From positions 1 to 64,000 of the forward strand of contig NZ_FORR01000017.1 of the NCBI RefSeq assembly GCF_900114055.1: a DNA stretch of 64,000 nt, in the 5' to 3' direction. Shown piece by piece: positions 41,398 to 50,118 of this stretch. The notes under the pieces were generated by a model that was given only the letters and a program-made list of their open reading frames with translations, made no database searches and was not told the origin of the DNA. Origin of the DNA: Thermoflavimicrobium dichotomicum (GTDB lineage Bacteria; Bacillota; Bacilli; Thermoactinomycetales; Thermoactinomycetaceae). The position numbers were made by a program, and so were the translations under genes. Each line of letters starts with the position of its first letter. The first letter of the stretch is position 1.

Positions 41398-42575
41398 ATG
41401 GGTTAGGCAAGCGCAGGATTCGTAACACCCAGCTGGTAAAGATGCTAAATAGACAGGAGATTTTACACGCACTTCGCAAATATGCCCCCATCTCACGGGC
41501 GGATTTGGCCAAAAAAACACAGTTAAGCCGTCCTTGTGTTTCTGCTTTGGTTGACGAGATGATTCAGGAAGGACTCATTCATGAAATAGGGATCGGTGAT
41601 TCGACGGTTGGACGCAAACCGATTTTATTGGAATATAACGCTACTGCTTATCTTGTGATGGGAGCTCTTTTTGATGGAAATGTCCTGCATATGGCGTTAG
41701 CGGATTTAAAAGGCGAGCTATTGTGTCATGAAAAGAAAAAATTGGTTTCACCGATTTCCGGAGAAACACTGATCCAGGAGTTGGAGGAAGGATTGTCTCG
41801 CCTATTGGAGCAGAGCCAGATGACGAAAGAAAAGATGTTGGGGATTGGTATTGGATTACCCGGTATCACCAGGAAAAGAGATGGAACGATTAGCTACTCG
41901 CCAAGCACAGGTTGGATGGACTTGCCTGTACAGACCGATTTTGAAGCCCGGTTGGGATTGCCTGTGGTGATTGACAATGATGTCAACATGATGACCCTGG
42001 GAGAATATTACAAAGGCATTGGTATAGGGGTAGCCAATCAGATTTATATGTATGTGGGAACTGGAATCGGAGCAGGAATCATTCTTCATCATCAATTTTA
42101 TCGGGGAAGCAGAGAAGCAGCTGGTGAAATTGGGTATATGATAGTAGGCGCGATTCAACCCATCTCTAAAGGAGAATACGGAATATTTGAAAGAAACTAT
42201 TCCACTCCAGCCATTTATGCGAAAGCCAGAAAAATATTGCCTCATGTATGTGAGGAAACGAGTGTCATCAGGCAGCTTGTCCATCATGCCGAACAGGGAA
42301 ATGTCCAGGCTCGACATTTGTTGGATGAAGTGTATCAACATTGGGCTTATGGCATGGTGAACATGATCAGTTTGCTGGATCCAGACCTGCTCATTTTAAG
42401 CGGGGAGATGGTGAATATTGGCGAAAAAGGCGTTCAGCGTATCCAACACTTTTTGGCAGAGTGGGTTCCGATGGTTCCAGATCTGAAGCTGGCTGCTTTG
42501 GGAGAGCAAGCAGGAATGATTGGAGCAGTGTTTAGCGTATTGGAAACGTTTCCAATGTTAACAGGACAAAAATGA
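41398..42575 (+). CDS. ROK-family transcriptional repressor, start region frameshifted
   Basis: From ATG 41442 the frame gives 377 residues: a MarR-like winged helix (HALRKYAPISRADLAKKTQLSRP) and a ROK sugar-kinase-like domain with GIGIGLPGI, VDIDN-like VVIDNDVNMMTLGEYY and GTGIGAGIILHHQFYRG. The zinc motif of sugar-kinase ROK proteins is not clear. The conserved N terminus RIRNTQLVKMLNRQEIL starts upstream in frame, but its start is lost: AAGGAGGTGATAGGAAC precedes ATG 41398, which runs into TAG after one codon. One more G in ATGGGTT would restore a full start. Likely regulates the transport/catabolic genes that follow. Confidence 0.8.
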
Positions 42576-42597
42576 GAGACGAGGAGGAAAAGAGGTT

Positions 42598-43638
42598 ATG
42601 AAGAAATGGGTGAAGTGGCTGAGTTTGGGTTTGGTGGCAGCATTGATGATACCGCTTGCTGCATGTGGTGGAAGCACCAGCAAGTCCGATGAAAAGAAAA
42701 AGTTAGTCATTTATACGGGTCGGGATAAAAATGTGGTCAATACCGTGATTTCGAAATTCAAGCAGAAGTATCCCGACATTGAAGTAGAAGCATTGACCAT
42801 GGGGGCACAGGAAATCCTGGAGCGTGTTCGTGGAGAGAAAGCAAATCCACAGGCTGATTTCTGGTGGGGTGCTCCGCAAACGACTTTGATGACAGCGGCT
42901 GAAGAAGGGCTGCTGGAAAGCTATAAACCTGGTTTTGCTGATAAAATTCCGGCTAACTACAAGGATGCGCAACATCGTTGGGTAGGGGAAATGTTGCTTC
43001 CTGAAGTGATCATGTACAATTCCAAGGCGTTGAAAAAAGAAGAAGCTCCACAAGATTGGGATCAGCTGCTTGATCCGAAGTTCAAGGACAAAATTGTGAT
43101 TCGTGGCGTTATGCAGTCAGGAACGATGCGTATGATTTATTCTTCAATGATTTACCGGCTGGGAGCCGATCAGCCGCAAAAAGGGTATGAGTGGCTGAAA
43201 AAACTGGATGCGAATACCAAAGAATATACACCAAATCCAACGAGTTTGTATTTGAAATTGACCCGGCAAGAAGGAACAGTTTCTGTTTGGAACTTGCAAG
43301 ATATCATGATTCAAAAGGAATTGAAAAAAATGCCGGTTGACTTTATTTATCCAAAGAGCGGGGCACCCATCCTGGTCGATGGTGTGGGAATTGTCAAAGG
43401 TGCCAAAAATGCCGATGCCGCTAAAAAATTCTATGAGTTCCTCTTTGAAGAACAGACAGCCAGTGAATTATCGAAAAAGTTCTATCAAATTCCAACTCGT
43501 ACAGACTTGAAAAAACCTGACTGGTTAGCTGGAACAGAGCTGAAACCGCTCAATATCGACTGGGCTGTGATGGCGAAGAAAGAAAAAGAATGGATGCAGT
43601 ATTGGGATGCCAATATCAAAAATAAAGGGAAAAAATAA
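42598..43638 (+). CDS. ABC transporter substrate-binding lipoprotein, Fe/phosphonate-type family 1
   Basis: A 346-residue lipid-anchored binding protein (lipobox LAAC, C23). The mature part begins KKLVIYTGRDKNVVNTVISKF and has QADFWWGAPQTTLMTAAEEGLL, typical of the AfuA/FbpA-like family, which includes iron, 2-aminoethylphosphonate, thiamine and sugar-phosphate binders. The canonical iron-binding double tyrosine is not evident, so an organic ligand is more likely. Gene order repressor, binding protein, ATPase, permease suggests a single operon. Confidence 0.85.
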   Translation: MKKWVKWLSLGLVAALMIPLAACGGSTSKSDEKKKLVIYTGRDKNVVNTVISKFKQKYPDIEVEALTMGAQEILERVRGEKANPQADFWWGAPQTTLMTAAEEGLLESYKPGFADKIPANYKDAQHRWVGEMLLPEVIMYNSKALKKEEAPQDWDQLLDPKFKDKIVIRGVMQSGTMRMIYSSMIYRLGADQPQKGYEWLKKLDANTKEYTPNPTSLYLKLTRQEGTVSVWNLQDIMIQKELKKMPVDFIYPKSGAPILVDGVGIVKGAKNADAAKKFYEFLFEEQTASELSKKFYQIPTRTDLKKPDWLAGTELKPLNIDWAVMAKKEKEWMQYWDANIKNKGKK

Positions 43639-43680
43639 AGAGCTGTAACAATGCCGAATCTGTATGAGGGGGCAGGCATC

Positions 43681-44763
43681 TTGACAAACGTAAAACTGGA
43701 TCATGTCAGCAAGTATTTCGATAAAGTAATAGGCGTGGAAAACATTGATGTAGAAATCCGCTCGGGTGAATTCTTCACTTTCCTCGGCCCGAGCGGCTGT
43801 GGAAAAACGACAACATTACGCATGATTGCAGGGTTTTATTATCCCACATCGGGACGGATTTTTTTTGGGGATCAAGATGTGACGTATCTTCCGCCTAACA
43901 AGCGCAATATTGGAATGGTTTTCCAAAATTATGCCTTGTTTCCGCATCTCACCGTTTTTGAAAATGTGGCCTTTGGTTTGCAAGTTCGTAAAAAATCGAA
44001 ACAGGAGATTAGGGAAAAAGTAGAACGAGCATTGAAGATGGTTCATTTGGATGGATATGGAAATCGCAGAATTGACCAGCTGTCTGGTGGACAACAGCAA
44101 CGAGTGGCTTTGGCCAGGGCATTGGTCATTGAACCACAGATTTTGCTGTTGGATGAGCCACTATCCAATCTTGACGCGAAATTAAGAGAAGAAACGAGAG
44201 TGGAGATCAAGCGACTCCAACTGGAATTGGGGATTACCACCATTTATGTGACCCACGATCAGGCAGAAGCGATGGCGATGTCTGACCGGATTATGGTAAT
44301 GAAAAATGGCGTTGTACAACAGGTTGGAACGCCTGAAGAAATTTATAACCGGCCTAATAATCAGTTTGTCGCTTCATTTATCGGTGAGAGTAACTTATTG
44401 GAAGGAACGGTTGAAGAGATGGATGATCGACTGGTTAAAGTACGCATCTCTCCGGAGCTTGTACTTTCTGGATGGAAGGAGAATGCAGCACCAGGAGTCC
44501 AGCTGAAAAAGGGAGAAAAAACAACGGTTTCCATTCGGCCCGAATCGATCAGGGAAGCTTCGTCCAGTGAACAGGGTGAGGAAAATGTCGTACGGGGACA
44601 AGTGACACTCTCCGAATTTACAGGGGTCAGTGTCAACTATCTAACCAGGGTTGGGGAACATCAGCTCAAGTCCATGTTTGTGAATCGAGGTTTTCGTGTT
44701 TATCAACGTGGAGAAGAGTTAACCATATCGATTCCGAAAGAGAGTGTCTATTTCTTAGGCTAA
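43681..44763 (+). CDS. ABC transporter ATPase, PotA/FbpC type
   Basis: A 360-residue ATPase: Walker A GPSGCGKTT, MVFQNYALFPHLTVFENV, signature LSGGQQQR, Walker B LLLDEPLSNLDAKLR, H-loop VTHDQAEAMAMSD, then a TOBE-type C-terminal domain (VSIRPESIR ... LSEFTGVSVNY). TTG at 43681 has GAGGGGGC upstream; ATG at 43651 is in frame with a poor site. Energises the transporter encoded on both sides. Confidence 0.9.
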   Translation: MTNVKLDHVSKYFDKVIGVENIDVEIRSGEFFTFLGPSGCGKTTTLRMIAGFYYPTSGRIFFGDQDVTYLPPNKRNIGMVFQNYALFPHLTVFENVAFGLQVRKKSKQEIREKVERALKMVHLDGYGNRRIDQLSGGQQQRVALARALVIEPQILLLDEPLSNLDAKLREETRVEIKRLQLELGITTIYVTHDQAEAMAMSDRIMVMKNGVVQQVGTPEEIYNRPNNQFVASFIGESNLLEGTVEEMDDRLVKVRISPELVLSGWKENAAPGVQLKKGEKTTVSIRPESIREASSSEQGEENVVRGQVTLSEFTGVSVNYLTRVGEHQLKSMFVNRGFRVYQRGEELTISIPKESVYFLG

Positions 44764-44777
44764 GGGGGAAGGTTTTC

Positions 44778-46511
44778 ATGTATTCAACTTCCAATCACTC
44801 ATGGACCCCTTCGGCAATGAAGAGGAAAACTTCGATAACTTCCTCACCATACTTTGTGTACGTTCTGGTTTCTCCATTGTTTCTGGTATTATTGGCTTAT
44901 GTCATTTATCCCTTGTTTCAAACGTTTATTGAAAGCGCCCAAATCGACGGAACTTTTTCGTTACAGAATTATCTGGAGTTTTTTAGCTTGAAAAATACAT
45001 CGAATCTGGAAGCCTTGTGGACGAGTATTTATATTTCGATATTGAGTGTGATCACATGTGGAATTGTGGGCGTGGGCATGGCATTTTTATTGGAAAGATA
45101 CGAGTTTCCAGGACGAAAAATTTTATCGGTTCTGGTGATGGTGCCGATGTCCTTACCACCACTGATTGGTGTTTTATCGTTTGAGTTTCTTTATGGAAAA
45201 AGCGGTATTATACCGAGAGCATTTCAGGCATGGTTGGGCTTGAATGAAGTGCCATTCGCTCTATCGGGAATCACCGGGGTACTGGTCGTTCACACCTTTA
45301 CCATGTATACCTATTTTTATATGACTGCTTCTGCTGCCATTAAAGGTTTGGATCCATCTTTGGAGGAAGCAGCGGCAAGTCTGGGAGCCAGCCGATTTTA
45401 TATCTGGCGACGGGTTATTTTACCCATGTTGACACCGGCCATGGTTGCTTCTTCGCTACTGGTATTCATGATTTCCATGGCATCATACACCGCTCCACTG
45501 ATTTTTGGTGTGGAAAGAACGATGACGATGCAAATTTACTTGTCAAGAACGAATGGCGATCTGGATATGGCTGCTACACAGTCAACGATTCTCTCCATCG
45601 TATCAATCCTGTTTTTGCTAATCATGCGTTGGTACCAAAACATTCGTAATTACCAAAACATGAGCAAAGGAATCAGTGTACATCGGACTGAAGTAAAAAG
45701 TAAAGTAGGAAAATATGTTGCGATGATCCTTTCCTTGATCGGCGTGATGATCCTGCTGTTACCCATTCTTGTATTGGTTCTCTTGTCTTTCTCTGTTGAC
45801 GGTTCCTGGACTGTAGAAGTACTGCCAACAGAATATACGTTAAACCATTATATTGAACTGTTTACGGATAGCAGGACATGGCGCCCCATTGCCAACAGCT
45901 TTGAAATGAGCATGATCGCAACCATTGGCAATATTCTCTTTGGCGTAGCGGCGGCTTATGCAGCTGTTCGCTTGAAATTCAAGGGAAAAACACTCCTGGA
46001 TGTACTCATCATGATCCCTTGGGCACTGCCAGGAACCGTTGTAGGGATTAACTTGATCGCAGCTTTCAGTGAACCATCCGTATTTAGCCTGAATCAGGTA
46101 CTCGTTGGAACTTTCTGGATTATCCCGCTTGCTTACTTTGTGCGACACTTGCCACTCGTATTTCGCTCGACATCGGCTGTTTTGCTGCAGATGGACCGTT
46201 CCGCTGAGGAAGCAGCCAGAAGTCTGGGGGCTTCATGGTGGTACAGTTTCCGACGTGTTGTGTTTCCAATGGCGTTTAGCGGAATCCTGGTAGGCGCATT
46301 GCTGGCTTTTGTCCAGGGAATTGGAGAGTTTGTCGCTTCGATTTTGATTTATACATCAGAAACGGTACCGATTTCGGTGGAGATTTTCCAGCGGATGTAC
46401 GCTTTTGAGTTTGGAACCGCTTGTGCCTATGGTGTTTTGCAGATTCTGCTGATTTTGATCGTGCTCTTTATTTCACAGAAAGTATCAGGAAATAACAATA
46501 TAACGGTTTGA
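44778..46511 (+). CDS. ABC transporter permease, two fused membrane domains (FbpB type)
   Basis: A 577-residue fused permease with about 12 helices and two EAA loops: EEAAASLGASRFYIWRRVILP and EEAARSLGASWWYSFRRVVFP. Fused double permeases are typical of iron, phosphonate and polyamine-like systems of this family. It starts 14 bases after the ATPase gene. The four gene products make a complete importer; its substrate should be related to the lyase and kinase encoded next. Confidence 0.9.
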   Translation: MYSTSNHSWTPSAMKRKTSITSSPYFVYVLVSPLFLVLLAYVIYPLFQTFIESAQIDGTFSLQNYLEFFSLKNTSNLEALWTSIYISILSVITCGIVGVGMAFLLERYEFPGRKILSVLVMVPMSLPPLIGVLSFEFLYGKSGIIPRAFQAWLGLNEVPFALSGITGVLVVHTFTMYTYFYMTASAAIKGLDPSLEEAAASLGASRFYIWRRVILPMLTPAMVASSLLVFMISMASYTAPLIFGVERTMTMQIYLSRTNGDLDMAATQSTILSIVSILFLLIMRWYQNIRNYQNMSKGISVHRTEVKSKVGKYVAMILSLIGVMILLLPILVLVLLSFSVDGSWTVEVLPTEYTLNHYIELFTDSRTWRPIANSFEMSMIATIGNILFGVAAAYAAVRLKFKGKTLLDVLIMIPWALPGTVVGINLIAAFSEPSVFSLNQVLVGTFWIIPLAYFVRHLPLVFRSTSAVLLQMDRSAEEAARSLGASWWYSFRRVVFPMAFSGILVGALLAFVQGIGEFVASILIYTSETVPISVEIFQRMYAFEFGTACAYGVLQILLILIVLFISQKVSGNNNITV

Positions 46512-46514
46512 AGT

Positions 46515-46625
46515 TGTTGACAAACTCGGTTTTCCTTTTCCAGTTGAACGACTTATTGCTCGTATTGAAGCAACGGGAGTGAAACGGAAAAGGAAAACCG
46601 GCATATAATGAAAACTTTGTCAACA
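46515..46625. repeat. TGTTGACAAA palindromic element, copy before the lyase gene
   Basis: A full element: TGTTGACAAA (46515-46524), CGGTTTTCCTTTTCCAGTT, GAACGGACT-like loop, AACGGAAAAGGAAAACCG and TTTGTCAACA (46616-46625). It begins four bases after the permease stop codon, inside the presumed operon. Confidence 0.88.
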
Positions 46626-46651
46626 AGCTGATAACTGTTTAGTGTTTGTAT

Positions 46652-46765
46652 AACCATTTTTCTGGAAATTGCCTGTCATGTATCAGGCAATGTAAGTGGA
46701 AAAATGGTTTCCTTGTTGGCAAGGAAATCGCACGAAAAAACTGGGTCAGTCAAGGTGCGATTTCC
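46652..46765 (+). other. Structured leader upstream of the lyase gene
   Basis: Two strong hairpins: AACCATTTTTC (46652-46662) with GGAAAAATGGTT (46698-46709), containing an inner ATTGCCTG/CAGGCAAT stem (46668-46675, 46684-46691); and GGAAATCGCAC (46723-46733) with GTGCGATTTCC (46755-46765). A small stem CCTTG/CAAGG (46711-46724) overlaps the second and excludes it. No T run follows, so this is not a plain terminator. It may set separate expression of the lyase and kinase genes. Confidence 0.6.
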
Positions 46766-46830
46766 TTCCATATATTGTATTAACAAATTTGAGATGAATG
46801 GGAATAAGGGAAAAGAGGAAGTGGAATAGG

Positions 46831-48342
46831 ATGAAAGATCGAGAAGTGATTTTGGCAGAAGAAGGAGCTTGTTTCCCAGGAAAGACTTATACAGAAGTTG
46901 TGCTCGCACCTGCTTATGATGAAGCAAAGGAACATTTGCTGGAACCGATGATGGCCATCAATAAAGCGCATTTGATTATGTTGTATGAACAAAATCTGAT
47001 TTCCAAAGAAGAAGCGATAACGATTGCTCGTGCGATTCAAAAGTTGAATATGGAACATTTACAGAACTCGAGCTATACGGGAGAATATGAAGATCTTTTT
47101 TTTCATGTTGAAAATCTGTTACTTGAACAGGCAGGGGATATTGCCGGGAATCTCCATTTAGCCAGAAGTCGAAATGACATGTGTGTAACCATGTTTCGGA
47201 TGGTGATGCGGGATAAGTTGCTAAAAGTCTTATCATCCGCTCTTGTACTGAAAAAGCAACTGCTTGCATTTGCCGAAGAGCATGTAAATACGTTGATGAT
47301 TGCTCATACGCATACACAGCAAGCACAACCAACAACATTGGCGCATTATATCATGGCTGTAGTTGATTCGCTGACCCGTGATATTCGCAGGCTTCAAGCT
47401 GCCTATCAAAACTGTAATCGCAGCAGTATGGGGGCTGCGGCCATTACTACGTCTGGCTTTCCCATCAGTCGGGAAAGAGTGATGCAGTTACTCGGATTTG
47501 AAGAGCTGGTCGAAAACTCATATGATGCCATTGCCGGAGCGGATTATTTGGGAGAAGCAGCTACAGCGATCCAGCTTGCGGCGATTAACCTGGGGCGTGT
47601 CGTACAAGATTTTTTGCTCTGGTGTACGCAGGAGTTTTCCGTATTCAAGGTATCAGAGCCGTATGTACAGACCAGCTCCATCATGCCACAAAAACGGAAT
47701 CCTGTTTCCTTTGAGCATATGCGCTCGCTGTTATCAAGTTGTGTCGGCAATACACAGTCGGTTTTATCGATGTTGCATAATACCCCTTTTGGCGATATTG
47801 TTGATACGGAAGACGATATGCAACCTTATGCCTGGAAAAGTGCAGAGTTACTGGAAAAAATCTATCGCCTTCTCACCTGTGTGATGGGAACCTTGGAAGT
47901 CAATGAAGAAATCCTGGCCAAACGGGCAGAATCCAGTTTTGCAACGGTTACAGAGTTAGCAGATACACTGGTCAGGACGGACTCCTTATCTTTTCGCAAA
48001 GCGCACCATATTGTAAGTAAAGTTGTAAAAAAAGCTATTGCTGAAGGACTTCAAGCAAATGAAATCAATTTGTCCATGTTAAACGAAGTAGCACAAGAAG
48101 TCATTGGGCGCTCCCTTTATATGGATGAAATGACACTGGAAAGAGCACTAGATCCAGCACATTTTATTGAGATTCGCTCATTGCCGGGTGGCCCCAGCCC
48201 AAGTGAAATGAGAAGATTGATTGCAGATCGTCAGAAACAATGTACCTTGCTGGCTGAATGGCTGGAAGAAAAGGAAAAAAGATGGGAGCAAGCGCGGATC
48301 CATCTCGATCAAGTTTTGAAAGGATGGAGTGTAGAGGAATGA
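46831..48342 (+). CDS. ArgH-like lyase of the aspartase/fumarase superfamily
   Basis: A 503-residue protein, about 40 longer than ArgH. It has ARSRND (residues 111-116), HTHTQQAQPTTLAHY and the superfamily signature SSIMPQKRNP (about 283-292), followed by an ASL-type C-terminal part GGPSPSEMRRLIADR. The arginine-binding positions differ from ArgH: SRNDMCVTM for SRNDQVATD, and TPFGDIVDTEDDMQPY for the usual LPLAYNKDMQEDK. Together with ABC importer and sugar kinase this points to another beta-elimination substrate, not arginine synthesis; no argG is nearby. ATG at 46831 is preferred. Confidence 0.8.
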   Translation: MKDREVILAEEGACFPGKTYTEVVLAPAYDEAKEHLLEPMMAINKAHLIMLYEQNLISKEEAITIARAIQKLNMEHLQNSSYTGEYEDLFFHVENLLLEQAGDIAGNLHLARSRNDMCVTMFRMVMRDKLLKVLSSALVLKKQLLAFAEEHVNTLMIAHTHTQQAQPTTLAHYIMAVVDSLTRDIRRLQAAYQNCNRSSMGAAAITTSGFPISRERVMQLLGFEELVENSYDAIAGADYLGEAATAIQLAAINLGRVVQDFLLWCTQEFSVFKVSEPYVQTSSIMPQKRNPVSFEHMRSLLSSCVGNTQSVLSMLHNTPFGDIVDTEDDMQPYAWKSAELLEKIYRLLTCVMGTLEVNEEILAKRAESSFATVTELADTLVRTDSLSFRKAHHIVSKVVKKAIAEGLQANEINLSMLNEVAQEVIGRSLYMDEMTLERALDPAHFIEIRSLPGGPSPSEMRRLIADRQKQCTLLAEWLEEKEKRWEQARIHLDQVLKGWSVEE

Positions 48343-49328
48343 ATGCCTTGCGCATCCCTCTTCTGGCGGTAGATGGAGGGGGAACCAAAAGTTTGGCCAT
48401 TTTTATGAATATGGAAGAGCAAATATTAGGTCAAGGACAAGCAGGCAGTTGCAATTATCAAGGTGTTGGAAAACATACAGCTGCAAAGTCTTTGATTTCC
48501 TGCCTGAAAGAAGCGATCGCCGACTTTGAAAGGAAACAAAAACCGGAGTCATTCTCATCGATCGAAGTGGAATGTGCTGTATTTGGCATGGCAGGCTTGG
48601 ATACAAAACAGGATCGGCAAGTGATTTTAGAGATGATTCGCGAAGTTTTACAGGAAGTGCAAATTCATCCCCGACACTTATGGGTCGAAAATGATGGATT
48701 CGCCACTTTATTGGGAGAAACCGAGGGGAAACCTGGAATCCTGATTATCGCTGGAACAGGTTCGATTGTATATGGAGTGAATGAAGAAGGAATTTATGCA
48801 CGAACGAGTGGCTGGGGTCATCGGATTGGTGATGAGGGAAGTGGATACTGGATTGGCAAGCAAGCAGTTACAGCCATTTTGCGGGCTGAAGATGGCAGAG
48901 GCAAAAAGACACGTCTGGGTGATTGGATTTTCCCCCATATTGGAGCTACATCAGGAGAAGAACTGGTGAATTGGGTTTATGGTCCTCAGTATTCGATTGA
49001 AAAAATGGCTGAGCTTGCCCCTTTTGTTTATCAGGCCTATCAGGCCGGAGATGAAGTCGCCCAAGAGATTTTGCAAAAAGCAAGCGAAGAATTGTTTATC
49101 GCAGCACGAGCGGTGATTCATCAGTTGCAGTTAGTAGAAAAACCTTTTCAGATCATATTGCAAGGTGGAATTCTCAAGCATATTGATTTTGTACGACAGT
49201 CATTGATTCAACAATTGCAAGATTATGTGCCTCTGGCCGAGATTGATTTGGGAAAACGGGATCCGATCTCCGGGATTATTACCAAAGGATTGTCCTATTT
49301 AAAAGAGAAAAAGAAAAACGGATGTTAA
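48339..49328 (+). CDS. BadF/BadG-type ATPase, N-acetylglucosamine kinase-like
   Basis: A 329-residue kinase of the hexokinase/actin fold: phosphate-binding DGGGTK (residues 12-17), AVFGMAGLD, VENDGFATLLGE, GILIIAGTGSIVYG, GWGHRIGDEGSGYWIG and QGGILKHIDFV. It resembles GlcNAc and MurNAc kinases of the BcrAD_BadFG family, which phosphorylate amino sugars in the cytosol. ATG at 48339 overlaps the lyase stop (ATGA), so both proteins are made from one message. A 99-base piece of this gene recurs at 50631. Confidence 0.88.
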   Translation: MNALRIPLLAVDGGGTKSLAIFMNMEEQILGQGQAGSCNYQGVGKHTAAKSLISCLKEAIADFERKQKPESFSSIEVECAVFGMAGLDTKQDRQVILEMIREVLQEVQIHPRHLWVENDGFATLLGETEGKPGILIIAGTGSIVYGVNEEGIYARTSGWGHRIGDEGSGYWIGKQAVTAILRAEDGRGKKTRLGDWIFPHIGATSGEELVNWVYGPQYSIEKMAELAPFVYQAYQAGDEVAQEILQKASEELFIAARAVIHQLQLVEKPFQIILQGGILKHIDFVRQSLIQQLQDYVPLAEIDLGKRDPISGIITKGLSYLKEKKKNGC

Positions 49329-49338
49329 AAAAATCTGC

Positions 49339-49375
49339 AACCTAATCCTCATTGGAGTGGGATTAGGTTTTTTTT
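49339..49375 (+). terminator. Rho-independent terminator of the lyase-kinase operon
   Basis: AACCTAATCC (49339-49348) pairs exactly with GGATTAGGTT (49360-49369), then six T. Confidence 0.9.
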
Positions 49376-49413
49376 ATGAAACAGGTGAGGATTGTTTGTA
49401 TTTATCATCGGAG

Positions 49414-49800
49414 TTATTTTTTCCAACTGCTGATCGACCCTTTTGCTTGACAGCCGGTAATCGTAATGTACTTACAAACCAGTAAAAGGGCATATTTTCC
49501 AGGTGGAACATGAATGCGTTTTTGTTTAACGGAATCGATTCCATAATCAGCGACGGGTTTTTTCTTGTTTTGGGTGATGATTCCCCAGTTAATTTGGTAT
49601 TCTCCCCCTTTATTTTCAACCGTGACTTCTAGGTAGCCATCTTTGGGAACAGTGATAAATTTGGATATGATGTGTTGTTGCTTGACAGAAGTAAATTGGA
49701 TCAAATCTTTGTCATGCAAAGTTGCTGCGGACACACTCACGGAAAAAATGAGAAGAAGTGATAAAAAGAAGCTAAGGCCAAGAGAAAAAAACTTTTTCAT
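49414..49800 (-). CDS. Small secreted protein, function unknown
   Basis: A 128-residue protein with a signal peptide (MKKFFSLGLSFFLSLLLIFSV, cleavage after VSA) and a beta-rich mature domain (SKFITVPKDGYLEVTVENKG, then VPPGKYALLLVCKYITITGCQAKG) with two cysteines that may pair. The pattern resembles a small pre-peptidase or jelly-roll domain, but I cannot name it. ATG follows GAAAGGGGAAA. Confidence 0.75.
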   Translation of the reverse strand: MKKFFSLGLSFFLSLLLIFSVSVSAATLHDKDLIQFTSVKQQHIISKFITVPKDGYLEVTVENKGGEYQINWGIITQNKKKPVADYGIDSVKQKRIHVPPGKYALLLVCKYITITGCQAKGSISSWKK

Positions 49801-49923
49801 TTCAAATTTCCCCTTTCAATGAAGGCTATAGATACTATATGGTTTATTTGTATTCAAGATGGATATAATTATGATTTCTTATTAAAATTTGATAATTACA
49901 TATCTGTTTTCTTTATCAATTGA

Positions 49924-50118
49924 TTGATGATCATATATATTAATCCTAAAGTAGAAGAATTAACAAAAGAAATATTATCTATAAAAGTAAATGAATTCCC
50001 AATTGAGTGGAGAAGTGATAAGTACTCCAGCCTGCATCAAATTACGACTTTAACTGAAGAAAGATGGGGAACAGTAAGAAGCAAAATAACGAATGGAGCT
50101 AATCGATATGAAAATTAG
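49924..50118 (+). CDS. Uncertain short reading frame, possibly a remnant
   Basis: A 64-codon frame (TTG start) reading INPKVEELTKEILSIKVNEF and then IEWRSDKYSSLHQITTLTEE. The composition is protein-like, but there is no ribosome site and the 3' end overlaps the next gene. It may be the tail of a lost gene. No family recognised. Confidence 0.3.
   Translation: MMIIYINPKVEELTKEILSIKVNEFPIEWRSDKYSSLHQITTLTEERWGTVRSKITNGANRYEN

Noticed and set aside
42598-46511. Ferric iron transporter
   Set aside because: The family is right, but the binding protein lacks an obvious double-tyrosine iron site and the linked lyase and kinase point to an organic substrate.
2985-46625. The dispersed palindromes as plain terminators
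   Set aside because: They lack T runs, and separate good terminators follow them at gltP, nrdB and ligD.
46831-48342. Argininosuccinate lyase of arginine biosynthesis
   Set aside because: Key ligand-binding positions differ, it is 40 residues longer, argG is absent and the context is a sugar-type transport cluster.
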